Positions 48,202 to 57,034 of a stretch of DNA of 64,000 bases are shown here, one piece after another. The first letter of the stretch is position 1. Each line of letters opens with the position of its first letter. This DNA comes from CAZYSK01 sp964649415 (GTDB lineage: Bacteria; Chloroflexota; Anaerolineae; B4-G1): positions 62,001 through 126,000 of the forward strand of contig CAZYSK010000008.1 in the NCBI GenBank assembly GCA_964649415.1, given 5' to 3'. The notes under the pieces were generated by a model that had not been told where the DNA came from, did no database searches, and saw only the letters and a list, made by a program, of their open reading frames with translations. Made by a program: the position numbers and the translations under genes.

Positions 48202-50398
48202 CGACCGCGTCCACCACAGCCCGTGCCCATTGCATCATTTCGGCCAGCATCAGCCCTTCAGGTTTGGTGACCGTCAGGGCACCATGCAGGGATGCCTGGC
48301 CATCCAAGCCCTGCGCCGAGACGATAATGACAGGAATATCCTGCCACGCCGGTTCGGCTCGTAAGCGCTCTACAACCTGAAAACCATCCAGATCCGGCAA
48401 CATGAGATCCAGCAGTATCAAGTCTGGTCGGTGCAGTTTCACCAAGTCGAGGCCCTCCTGACCACTATGGGCCCCGATCACCTTGTATCGCCGGACTGGA
48501 TTATCCTCCAGCACGCGACTCACCAACCTCACGAAGTCCAGATCATCATCCACAATCAGCACAGTGTCCACGTCCCGTCCAAAACGCTGGAGAGCGTCCC
48601 ACAAAGTGCGCCCCGAAACTGGCTTGATCAGGTAGCCTTCCACACCTAGATGCTGATCCAAACGTTGGTCCCTGGGAAGAGGACACTGAATGATAGGCAT
48701 GTATCTCAGCCCCCACTCCAACGCAGTGTGTGTGAGTTCGGAAAGCGATAGGTTGACGGAAGCTGAGTCCACAAGCATCGCCCGAGGCAGCACCGTCCGA
48801 ACTGTCTCCTGGGCTTGTTCCAGGTCGCATACCACCAGTGTCTCGCAATCACGCATATAGTTTGTCAGCATCGTTGCTGCCGCCAGATTGCTGGTGACTG
48901 CCAGCAGAACAGGGCGTTCGTCAACCTTCTCAGGAACGGTACGCATCGTCTCCAATGAAGATCCGCCAATGCGCTCAGCCAGGCCGGACTCGTCCATCGG
49001 TAGGCTGAAACTGAAAACGCTGCCCTCTCCAACCGTGCTCTGCACCCATATCTTGCCCCCGTGCACTTGCACGAAGCGCTTGCTGATAGCTAGACCCAGT
49101 CCCACACCATCATGATGTCGCCTTATGCTTCCATCAGCCTGTCGGAACTCCTCGAAGATATTGGAGAGATCGGCAGGTGAAATGCCTACGCCGGTATCTG
49201 CGACAGAAAAAACGATCTCCTCTTCCTCTCGGCGAACGCTGATGCTAATGACTCCGCGCTCGGTGAAGCGCGCAGCGTTGTTGAGCAGGTTAATCAGAAC
49301 CTGCCGAATACGGGTGGGATCCACGCGAACCGGAGGTAAGCCCGGTTCAATCTCTACTTGTAGATCTAGCCCTCGCGCTTCTACCAGGCTACGCGCGGTT
49401 CTCGTCGCCTGACGCACAATGGTCGCAGGGTCGACTTCTTCCATCTGCATGCTCATTTGTGCCGCGTCAATGCGGGCCAGGTCCAATACGTCGTTGACCA
49501 GATCCTGGAGGTGACGCGCATTGCGGTGTACGATGTTGAGATCACGCTGATAGCCCAGGGGAAGGCGTGCACCATAGTACTCGGGCGATTCTGTCATCAG
49601 TTCAATGAAACCAAGGATTATGTTCAGAGGCGTCCGCAGTTCGTGGCTCACGGTCTGGGCGAACCGCTGCTTGAGCTCTCTGGCCTCCTCAGCCTGATCG
49701 CGGGCGAATTCCAGCATGCGATTCGCCCTTTCCAGTCTGTGGGTGGCCTCATCTAGCGCTTTCAGTGTCCTCCGCAACTCACCCGCCTTTTCGCGGGCCA
49801 CTTCCTCACTACAGCGAGCGCGCTCGTAACCGCACTGGTACCATGCCAATGCAATGTGGAGGTTGCGGGCCGAAAGCCAAGAGGTGAAGGTGGACAAGAC
49901 GATAACGCCAAGAAGCACTGTTGTCTCCGTTGAGAAGACGGACACTTCCTCCCTGAGGAGACCTGGGATTACGGTCACCAGCCCTTCAATTGTCGCGATC
50001 GAAAACACAGCACGCTGTCCAAGCAGCGTACTGGCAAGGATTATCGGTACGACGAGGAGAACACTCAAGGCGGGTGACTCAAAACTACGCACATTGAGAA
50101 TGGTCGCTCCCAAGATCCCCCAAACCAGGACGTGCCGTGCAACACGCGAATGGCGACGTATGGCTGACAAGCTGATGATGGAGACCAGGCCCAGAAGAGC
50201 CATGCTGATCCAGAAGCTAGGGCGAACCAAGTGATGAATAAACGGCGATAGGATAAATGGGATATAGGCAATCGCTCCCGCTGCTGTCGCGATAACCCTC
50301 AACGAACTAGCCTGCAGGTCCGCGAGATCATCGAGAAATGCGGGGGTATTCTGTATAGCTTTGGCATCATCCAGAGCAGAAACGCTGTTGACACTCAT
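48152..50398 (-). CDS. hybrid sensor histidine kinase with two receiver domains (paralogue)
   Basis: 748 residues. Six or so membrane segments (about 30-180), a coiled coil, HisKA with His252 (QTVSHELRTPLN), HATPase (LINLLNNAARF, DTGVGIS, GVGLGLAI). The first receiver lacks the acidic pair (LLAVTSNL) but keeps an Asp (MLVDSAS) and KPVSG. The second is complete (LIVDDDLD, LLDLMLPDLDG, VTKPEG). It matches the kinase at 8187 domain by domain, though the first receiver has decayed differently in each. ATG 50398 has GGTGGAGAG upstream. The membrane part has no large outer loop, so the signal is unknown. Confidence 0.9.
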   Translation of the reverse strand: MSVNSVSALDDAKAIQNTPAFLDDLADLQASSLRVIATAAGAIAYIPFILSPFIHHLVRPSFWISMALLGLVSIISLSAIRRHSRVARHVLVWGILGATILNVRSFESPALSVLLVVPIILASTLLGQRAVFSIATIEGLVTVIPGLLREEVSVFSTETTVLLGVIVLSTFTSWLSARNLHIALAWYQCGYERARCSEEVAREKAGELRRTLKALDEATHRLERANRMLEFARDQAEEARELKQRFAQTVSHELRTPLNIILGFIELMTESPEYYGARLPLGYQRDLNIVHRNARHLQDLVNDVLDLARIDAAQMSMQMEEVDPATIVRQATRTARSLVEARGLDLQVEIEPGLPPVRVDPTRIRQVLINLLNNAARFTERGVISISVRREEEEIVFSVADTGVGISPADLSNIFEEFRQADGSIRRHHDGVGLGLAISKRFVQVHGGKIWVQSTVGEGSVFSFSLPMDESGLAERIGGSSLETMRTVPEKVDERPVLLAVTSNLAAATMLTNYMRDCETLVVCDLEQAQETVRTVLPRAMLVDSASVNLSLSELTHTALEWGLRYMPIIQCPLPRDQRLDQHLGVEGYLIKPVSGRTLWDALQRFGRDVDTVLIVDDDLDFVRLVSRVLEDNPVRRYKVIGAHSGQEGLDLVKLHRPDLILLDLMLPDLDGFQVVERLRAEPAWQDIPVIIVSAQGLDGQASLHGALTVTKPEGLMLAEMMQWARAVVDAVVTSPLVSVGPKAETAA

Positions 50399-51070
50399 TT
50401 TCTCTCCACCAATAAGGCGATCACATCATAGTCCCGCAACGCCAGGCGACGTGTCGTGGTATCGCATTGGGAGACCAAATCACCAGCCTGAAAGTTCGGA
50501 AAGGACCACACACCATCATCCCTACAAAGGCGCCATTCCGATAGCGCGCTATAGGCGAGCAAAAGTTTACCACCAAGCGGACAAACACGCCAGCAAATCG
50601 ACGCGTTGTCCAACAACACCTCACGGGCTCAAGTAGCCCGTCGAGCTAGCTCCTTCGACGGGACAGCCAGTCGGTCGTCTAGGAAGGACTGGACACCAGA
50701 TGACGGAACTTGAGACGCGGCTCGCGCAGCACCGCAGCCATGGGGAATCGCTGTGGACTCACCGCAATGCCTATGAGCCAGGACGTTGGGGGACAGAAGA
50801 GGAACTGAAGCAGCAGGGCTTCGCGAAGATCAGTCACAAGAGCGCGGAGCGCACGCGCGCCCGCCCTCGTCTCCCAGCTCATACCTACCCCCCGCGGGCG
50901 ATGCGGGATGGGAACCTCAGGCAGTGTTACGACCGGCAATGATCCAATGAGCCGCGGACAACGACGATGCGAAGAGCCATCTCACCGACGATACACGCGT
51001 GGTGATCGTTGTTCTGGAGGCGTTCGCCAAGTCGTGACTCGCGCCAAAGGCTCAGCAGCAGTAGACCAGG
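50399..51070. other. 672-bp stretch without a supported gene
   Basis: Contains one copy of the TCCCTACAAAGGCGCCATTCC hairpin repeat family (50519-50550, given here only in part by position) and a stretch of ordinary composition. An 80-codon open frame at 50700-50942 has no ribosome site or recognisable domain; its C-terminal third is Arg/Pro-rich, as expected of chance frames in GC-rich DNA. It could be a decayed gene. Confidence 0.4.
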
Positions 51071-51724
51071 CTACTTCTGCCCGTACACGTTCCGGGCGAA
51101 GTACTGCATAGCGTCGATGTCTTCCTTGGAAATCAGATGGGGCGTGCCGATGCTCAAGGCCATGACGTATATGTGCGCCGTCTTCTCCACCACGTGGCAT
51201 ATCTTGAACGCATCGTGCAGGTCCCTGCCGACCGCCAGTGCCCCGTGATTGGGCAGAATCACCGCGTTCCGTTCTCCCAGAGCCTGCACGACATTTCGCG
51301 CCAGTTCCGGAGTGCCGGGCAGAGCGTACTCGCAGCAGATGATCTTGTCCCCCACGATCTGGACAAAATCCTCGCTGATCCCCGGCAACTCCATCAAGTT
51401 GACACCCAGAACACTCGAATACAGAGAGTGCGTGTGGATGACCGCGTTGACGTCCTCCCGGGCGTTGTAGACAGTGACGTGCATCACCTTCTCAATCGAG
51501 GGCTTACGGTCGCCGTCGACCACCTCGACCTGATCGTTGAGCACCACGATGTCCTCTTCGCCGATGTCCTCGTAGTCGATTCCGCTGGGGCTGATATACA
51601 CCAGACCGGTCTCGCTATCTCGCACGCTGATATTTCCCCAGGTGCCCACGGTGAGACCCTGCCGCACCATCCGCAACCCAGCATCGACAACCGCCTGTTT
51701 CAGTTCATTCTTGATACCCTGCAT
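51071..51724 (-). CDS. class II aldolase/adducin-family enzyme (FucA/AraD type)
   Basis: 217 residues. Cleaves a sugar 1-phosphate to dihydroxyacetone phosphate plus an aldehyde, or epimerises ribulose 5-phosphate. Zinc ligands are in HTHSLYSS and PNHGALAVG, and the catalytic Glu in SIEKVMH. TWGNISVRD and ISPSGIDYEDI are typical. Last gene of the Rbs/Lsr-like operon, 15 bp after the kinase. Kinase plus aldolase indicates phosphorylation of a ketose followed by aldol cleavage. Confidence 0.92.
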   Translation of the reverse strand: MQGIKNELKQAVVDAGLRMVRQGLTVGTWGNISVRDSETGLVYISPSGIDYEDIGEEDIVVLNDQVEVVDGDRKPSIEKVMHVTVYNAREDVNAVIHTHSLYSSVLGVNLMELPGISEDFVQIVGDKIICCEYALPGTPELARNVVQALGERNAVILPNHGALAVGRDLHDAFKICHVVEKTAHIYVMALSIGTPHLISKEDIDAMQYFARNVYGQK

Positions 51725-51739
51725 GACTCTTAGTGACCT

Positions 51740-53260
51740 TTACTCCTCTATGGAGGCAGAACGCCTGAAGGTGCCTGCCAACTGCTCATACAACTCTAGG
51801 AAAATGGCGTACTGCCTCTCGTATGTCTCGACACCCGTTTCACACACCACCCGCCTATCCGTGGTGACCATGTTTGATACGGCTTCCTCATAGGAGGAAT
51901 AGAGCCCCAATGCCTTGCCGCAGAGCAGGGCATTGCCCAGGTTAGCCGTATCCGGTACACTCACGGTGACGACCGGCTTTCTCAAGATCTTGCTAAGCAC
52001 ATCCAACCACACCGGGCTCTTCAGCCCCCCACCCACCGCCCTGACCTCGTTGATGGTGATGCCCAGGGACTCCACCGTCTCGATGTTGTTCCGCAGGGCG
52101 AAGGAAACCCCCTCCATGATCGCCTTGATGAAGTGCGCCTTCTCGGTGGAGAGGTTTATGCCGTAAAACACCCCCCGGGCAAAGGGGTCCCAGTAGGGGG
52201 TGCGCTCACCATTCAGATAGGGCAAAAAGATCAACCCACCCGACCCGTCGGGAACCGCCTCAACAGCCTGGTTGTACTGCTCGAAGACGTCCCCGGAGCC
52301 ACCATCGCCCTGCCCCTTGTCGAACGCGTCCTTGAACCAGTTCAGGGATTCCCCGGCCGTCTGGGTGATCCCCAAGGTAACCCACTTGTCCCGCAGGCAG
52401 TAATGCCAGCACAGGGTCCGGTTCTGCGGATCCACCAGGGGCTTGTCTGAGCAAACGGTGATCACTCCGGCCGTGCCGATGATCAGGGTCACCTGTCCGG
52501 GCTTGACCATGCCTGCCCCGAGGGCGGACGCCGAGTTGTCGGAACTGCCATTCACCACGGGTGTGCCAGCCTTGATACCTGTCAACTCGGAGGCCTCCGG
52601 CGTCACCCGCCCGATGATCTCGTCCGAGGGAAGCACGTCGGGGAACAGAGTCCGGGGGAAGCCGAAGAAATCGAACAGGCGATCGGACCAGGCTCGCTTC
52701 GCCACGTCGAACAACAGCGTGCCGCTCGCCTCCGCATAGTCCGTGACCATCTCCCCGGTGAGCCTGTACTTGACGAAGTCCTTGGCGACCAGCACACGCG
52801 ACACCCTGCTCCACACGTCCGGCTGATGCTCCTGGACCCAACGCACCTGCGGAGCCGTGTACGTGGTCGTCGCGAGGTTGCGGCTCTCCTGGAAGACCAA
52901 GCTTCTGGCGTCTTCACTCTGATTGATGCGGTCAACGATGTCGCTCGAGCGCTGATCCATCCACGTGATAGCCGGGCGCAAGACCTGGTTCTCCTTATCC
53001 AGATAGACCTGAGTATGCATCTGTCCGCACATGCCGATACCCACGATCTGATCGAAGTCGGCAGAACACGCGGCCTTGAGCCGCTGGCACGCAGCGATGA
53101 AGCCTGTCCACCAGGCCTCCGGATCCTGCTCCGCGTACCCAGGTTGAGGTGAGAGAATCGGGTACTCGCAGTACTCGGAGCCCACCAGCCGCCCCGCCTC
53201 GCTCAGCAGGGTGACCTTCAAACCGGTTGTGCCCAGATCAATACCCAGGACCGTGTTCAT
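51740..53260 (-). CDS. FGGY-family sugar kinase, xylulokinase-like
   Basis: 506 residues from ATG 53260, with AGGAGG upstream and an ATGA overlap with the permease stop. Phosphate motif GIDLGTTGLKVTLL at the start. GMCGQMHTQVYLD and AITWMDQRSSD resemble XylB. NGSSDNSASALGAGM and the second ATPase motif AVGGGLKSPVWLDVLSKIL are present. Phosphorylates a ketose or polyol. SorC regulator, Rbs-type transporter and FGGY kinase recall the lsr and erythritol operons; XylB-like motifs favour a ketopentose. Confidence 0.92.
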   Translation of the reverse strand: MNTVLGIDLGTTGLKVTLLSEAGRLVGSEYCEYPILSPQPGYAEQDPEAWWTGFIAACQRLKAACSADFDQIVGIGMCGQMHTQVYLDKENQVLRPAITWMDQRSSDIVDRINQSEDARSLVFQESRNLATTTYTAPQVRWVQEHQPDVWSRVSRVLVAKDFVKYRLTGEMVTDYAEASGTLLFDVAKRAWSDRLFDFFGFPRTLFPDVLPSDEIIGRVTPEASELTGIKAGTPVVNGSSDNSASALGAGMVKPGQVTLIIGTAGVITVCSDKPLVDPQNRTLCWHYCLRDKWVTLGITQTAGESLNWFKDAFDKGQGDGGSGDVFEQYNQAVEAVPDGSGGLIFLPYLNGERTPYWDPFARGVFYGINLSTEKAHFIKAIMEGVSFALRNNIETVESLGITINEVRAVGGGLKSPVWLDVLSKILRKPVVTVSVPDTANLGNALLCGKALGLYSSYEEAVSNMVTTDRRVVCETGVETYERQYAIFLELYEQLAGTFRRSASIEE

Positions 53261-54240
53261 GTCGTCTGCCTCCTGCGCTGATACTGGTCGGTCAGGTAGT
53301 TCACCACCATCACGAGTATGATGATCATACCCCATATGGCGATGGTCAAGAAGTTGCTGACTCCGATGAGGTTGAGCCCACTCGAGACCATTTGTAGAAT
53401 GATCAGCGCGATCACGAGGCCGGAGACTCTTCCGAAGCCGCCGGATGCGCTGGTGCCCCCGAGCACGGAGGCCAGGACCGTCATCAACAGGTAGGACTCG
53501 CCGTAGTCCGCCTTAGCCGAGTTGAAGCGGGATATCATGACGATGGCCGCGATTCCGGCGTATACCCCCGAGAGCAAATAGGTCTTGATCAAGACAGCCG
53601 GATTGTTCACCCCGGCGAAGAAACACGCCGTGGGATTGGAACCCAGCATGTGGATGTTCACGCCTGTGGGCGTCCGATTCAGGATCAGCGCCATGAGGGC
53701 AGCACACGCGATGAAGACAATCATCGGCATGGGGATACCTAGCACCAGGCCATTCCCGACGAAGCGGACCGGGTCGGGCAAACCGGAGATGACGTATCCC
53801 TTGGTCAAGACGATGGCCAGGCCGTTGACCAGGATCATCGTGCCCAGCGTCGCTAGAATCGGGGAGATATCCACTGTGGCGACCAGAAAGCCGTTCAACA
53901 GACCGATGAGGGCGGAGACCAGCAGCCCGGCGCAGATCGCAAGCACGATAACGCCCCACGACACGCCCCCGCCCGCCTCAGGGTTCATGTAATAGGTCAG
54001 GATCATGGCCGTGATGATGCCAGACAGATTCGCCGACGCGATGATCGAGAGGTTGATCCCCCCGGTGAGCATGGTCACCATCATGGCCAGGGAGAGCAGC
54101 CCCAGTTCGGGCAATTGGAAGGCCATAGACTGGAAATTGTCGATCTGAACGAAGTGAGTGCCGTTCAGAATCCACATCAACAGAAATGCGCCCACCATGG
54201 CCAGGATCAGGATAACCGTCTCTGAGTGTCTACGATACAA
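53257..54240 (-). CDS. sugar ABC transporter permease, RbsC type (A)
   Basis: 327 residues with about nine hydrophobic segments. ELGLLSLAMMVTMLTGGINLS and GLLNGFLVATVDISPILATLGTM (shown in parts) are typical of the CUT2 permeases. VNNPAVLIKTYLLSG and SVLGGTSASGGFG also match. Second of two adjacent RbsC-type genes, so the importer is probably a heterodimer like LsrC/LsrD. Downstream it overlaps the kinase gene. Confidence 0.92.
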   Translation of the reverse strand: MYRRHSETVILILAMVGAFLLMWILNGTHFVQIDNFQSMAFQLPELGLLSLAMMVTMLTGGINLSIIASANLSGIITAMILTYYMNPEAGGGVSWGVIVLAICAGLLVSALIGLLNGFLVATVDISPILATLGTMILVNGLAIVLTKGYVISGLPDPVRFVGNGLVLGIPMPMIVFIACAALMALILNRTPTGVNIHMLGSNPTACFFAGVNNPAVLIKTYLLSGVYAGIAAIVMISRFNSAKADYGESYLLMTVLASVLGGTSASGGFGRVSGLVIALIILQMVSSGLNLIGVSNFLTIAIWGMIIILVMVVNYLTDQYQRRRQTT

Positions 54241-54281
54241 CGCTCTACCTCCAGTTCAGTTCTAGCTACGGTCTGCCGCCA

Positions 54282-54302
54282 CGGACGCACGACCAATGTC
54301 CG
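54282..54302. repeat. 21-bp palindromic repeat, copy between the two permease genes
   Basis: CGGACG, loop CACGACCAA, then TGTCCG. One stem base differs from the consensus. It fills part of the 78-bp gap inside the operon. Confidence 0.7.
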
Positions 54303-54318
54303 CCCGCACTGTCCACGC

Positions 54319-55314
54319 TCACTCAACCTCCACGGCGATCGCCCTGCGCTCTTTGCTCTTGCGCCGATAGGCGCTGAAGCCCACGCTGACGATAATGACC
54401 AGGCCGATGAAGACATTGTACCAAAACGAGGGCACCCGCATCAGGGTCAGGCCATTGCTCAGGATGGCGATCAGAGCGACCCCAAGCAGGGTACCAAAGA
54501 GCGTCCCGGTGCCGCCGGCCAAGCTGGCCCCTCCCAATACGACGGCGGCGATGACGTCGAGTTCCTTACCCACCATCGAGTTAGGCGCCATGGTTTGCAC
54601 GAGGAGGACCTGAACCACGCCACCGATACCGGCCATCAGGCCCATGAAGCAGTAGACAAACACGTGCAGGAAGAACAGGTTGAAGCCCGCCCGCCTGGCC
54701 GAGGCCACGTTTCCCCCCATCGCATACAGGCCCCGCCCGAGAAGCGTGTAGCGGAGAAGCACCCACGCCAGGGCGACGATCACGAACCAGATCACTGTGA
54801 CGAGGGACAGTCCATATCCGACGCCCTCCCCGCTGGACAGGGTGAAGACCTTGATGTCCGAGAACGAGCGGAACCAGTCGGGAAGCGCGTAGATCCATTT
54901 TCCACCCGAGACGACCGTCAGCAGGCCATAGTACACATTGAGCGTGGCGATCGTCGTGATGATACTGGGGATATTGAAGAAATAGATCACGACGGCGTTG
55001 ATCAGCCCCAGCGCAATCCCTATCACGCTGGCGATCAGAAAGGCTGTCAGCATATTGCCACCGTAATTAATCGAGATCACCGTCATCGCGTAGGCAGCGA
55101 CGGTCGCCACAGCGGTGAACGAGATGTCAATCCCTCCCGAGATCAGGACAATCAAGACGCCGACGGCGAAGATGCCCATCATCGAATAGCTCCTCAGGAG
55201 ATCGAACAGATTCTCCAGGGTCAGGAAGGATGGGTTCACGGATGTGATAATCGCAGAAAACAGGATAATCGCCAACAAGACGTATGTCTCATGGCGTGCC
55301 AGCAACTTCTTCAT
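54319..55314 (-). CDS. sugar ABC transporter permease, RbsC type (B)
   Basis: 331 residues, CUT2 permease with about nine segments. MGIFAVGVLIVLISGGIDIS, GLINAVVIYFFNIPSIITTIATL and AVVLGGASLAGGTGTLFG are family segments. Follows the ATPase gene by 12 bp. Differs clearly from permease A, in line with a two-permease transporter. Confidence 0.92.
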   Translation of the reverse strand: MKKLLARHETYVLLAIILFSAIITSVNPSFLTLENLFDLLRSYSMMGIFAVGVLIVLISGGIDISFTAVATVAAYAMTVISINYGGNMLTAFLIASVIGIALGLINAVVIYFFNIPSIITTIATLNVYYGLLTVVSGGKWIYALPDWFRSFSDIKVFTLSSGEGVGYGLSLVTVIWFVIVALAWVLLRYTLLGRGLYAMGGNVASARRAGFNLFFLHVFVYCFMGLMAGIGGVVQVLLVQTMAPNSMVGKELDVIAAVVLGGASLAGGTGTLFGTLLGVALIAILSNGLTLMRVPSFWYNVFIGLVIIVSVGFSAYRRKSKERRAIAVEVE

Positions 55315-55326
55315 ACCCCACGTCCT

Positions 55327-56823
55327 TTAGCCTGCCGCGTACACGCAGGTCTGGATTTCGTCCTCTGCAACCTGGGCCACATCGAACTCAGCGACAAACC
55401 TCCCCTTGCGCATCACGATGATCCGGTTGCAGTTGTGGAACACCTCGGGAACCTCGTCCGAGATGACAATGATGCCAATTCCCTGTCTCGCCAGGTCTCT
55501 GATCGAGTCGTGGATCGCACGCTTGGCCGCGACGTCGATGCCCACCGTCGGCCCATCGAGGATCAGCACCTGCGGCTCGGTGGCGATCCACTTGGCCAGC
55601 ACGACGCGCTGCTGATTACCGCCGGAGAGCGTCTGCACCGGCGCGTCGACTGAGGGGATCTTGATGGAGAGTTGCTCCACCCAGTTGTTGATACTCCTCC
55701 GCACCTGACGACGATCAATCAGCCCGAAGCCATTCAGCAGCTTGCGGAGGACCGTGAGGACGGTGTTCTTGCCGACCGATTGCTCCATCACCAGACCCTG
55801 CATCAACCGGTCCTCGGGCACGTAGCCGATACCCAATCGCATGGCCTGCTGCACGGAGCCTATTCTCACCGGCCTATCCTGCAACAGGATCTCGCCGGAG
55901 TCAGCCGGGTTCACCCCAAACAGAGAAAGGGCCAGCTCCGTACGCCCCGAACCCAGAAGCCCGGTGATGCCCAGAATCTCACCGCGATGAAGCTCGAAAC
56001 TGACGTCCTTGAAGTTGCCGCGCTTGGAAAGGTTCCGCACCTCGAGCAAGACTTCTCCATCCTGTTCCTGCAGAGTATACTCGGTGTACTCGACCTTCTT
56101 GCCCGTCATCAACAGCGTGAGCTTCTCGTCATCCAGATCCTGGGCAGGGAAGACGCCCAGCATATGGCCGTCGCGCAGAATGCTCACGCGCTCAGCGATC
56201 TGGAGCACCTCATCGAGCTTGTGACTGACGAACAGCGTGGCGATTCCCTTGGATTGCAGGTCTTTGACCACCGCGAAGAGCGCATCTACCTCCTTCCTGG
56301 TCAAGGAGGCGGTCGGCTCGTCCATGATGACCAATCGAACATCACGGGTCAAGGCCCTGCATATGGCAACCAGTTGCTGGTCGGCGATGGAGATGTCACC
56401 TACCAGTACGTCGAGGGGTATGTCCACCCCAATCCGCGCCATAGCCCTTTGGGCAATATCCTGAATGTCCTTCCAGTTGATGAAGCGCTTTCCCTCGCCA
56501 ATGATCTGGCTAAGGGATATGTTCTCCGCTACTGTCAGGTTTGGGAAGAGAGATAAGTCCTGATAGATGACCTCGATCCCCTTACGGATGGAGTCAATGG
56601 CCTGGTAGGCATAGAAATGCTCGCCATCAACCTCGATATAGGAGCCGTCATCCGGCTTGACCGCCCCAGAGATGATCTTAATCAGGGTAGACTTGCCAGA
56701 GCCGTTCTCCCCGACCAGGCAATGGATCTCCCCCTTGCTGATCTCAAAATCGACCGAATCAAGCGCCTGTACGCCCACGTAGCGCTTGCTGATGTTCTTC
56801 ATAGAAAGGAATGCTTCCGCCAT
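55327..56823 (-). CDS. sugar ABC transporter ATPase, RbsA/LsrA type (double ABC)
   Basis: 498 residues from ATG 56823; the longer frame to 56925 is unsupported. N-terminal cassette: Walker A VGENGSGKSTLIKI, signature-like ISIADQQLVAICRAL, Walker B RLVIMDEPTASL. C-terminal cassette: altered Walker A GLLGSGRTELALSLFG, signature LSGGNQQRVVLAKWI, Walker B VLILDGPTVGID. The pattern of one normal and one altered P-loop is usual in CUT2 ATPases. Energises uptake with the two RbsC-type permeases. Confidence 0.94.
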   Translation of the reverse strand: MAEAFLSMKNISKRYVGVQALDSVDFEISKGEIHCLVGENGSGKSTLIKIISGAVKPDDGSYIEVDGEHFYAYQAIDSIRKGIEVIYQDLSLFPNLTVAENISLSQIIGEGKRFINWKDIQDIAQRAMARIGVDIPLDVLVGDISIADQQLVAICRALTRDVRLVIMDEPTASLTRKEVDALFAVVKDLQSKGIATLFVSHKLDEVLQIAERVSILRDGHMLGVFPAQDLDDEKLTLLMTGKKVEYTEYTLQEQDGEVLLEVRNLSKRGNFKDVSFELHRGEILGITGLLGSGRTELALSLFGVNPADSGEILLQDRPVRIGSVQQAMRLGIGYVPEDRLMQGLVMEQSVGKNTVLTVLRKLLNGFGLIDRRQVRRSINNWVEQLSIKIPSVDAPVQTLSGGNQQRVVLAKWIATEPQVLILDGPTVGIDVAAKRAIHDSIRDLARQGIGIIVISDEVPEVFHNCNRIIVMRKGRFVAEFDVAQVAEDEIQTCVYAAG

Positions 56824-56879
56824 ACTCGCACCCACCGTTAGGTCTTGATGGTCCTTGTCCCGCTGCTTCCCTCGGACCG

Positions 56880-56915
56880 CTGGACGCAGCCGACCGCCTG
56901 CGGTCGGAATCAACG
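56880..56915. repeat. nested hairpin near the 21-bp repeat pattern
   Basis: CCGACCG-cctg-CGGTCGG sits between GGACGCA and ATCAACGCCCGC. The outer pieces look like a 21-bp repeat unit split by the hairpin. The CCGACCG stem also occurs at 13915-13932. Confidence 0.35.
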
Positions 56916-56988
56916 CCCGCGACACCTGGCTGCTTCACCTGGCCCACCGTTTGGCCCTCAGAACCGGGCACCAGGTGAGACACAAATA

Positions 56989-57017
56989 GGGCCTCTTTGC
57001 CTCAGGCAAAGAGGCCC
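56989..57017 (-). promoter_or_regulatory. hairpin between RbsB-type and RbsA-type genes
   Basis: GGGCCTCTTTGCC-tca-GGCAAAGAGGCCC: a perfect 13-bp stem with a 3-base loop. No T-run. Same place as the hairpins in the two other transporter operons. Confidence 0.75.
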
Positions 57018-57034
57018 CATTGCTTCAAACCGTT

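Noticed and set aside
50700..50942. 80-codon plus-strand ORF
   Set aside because: No ribosome site, no recognisable domain, Arg/Pro-rich end; kept only as part of the gap description.
54226..55653. Plus-strand open frame of 475 codons over the permease genes
   Set aside because: Antisense shadow; the RbsC and RbsA motifs are on the minus strand.
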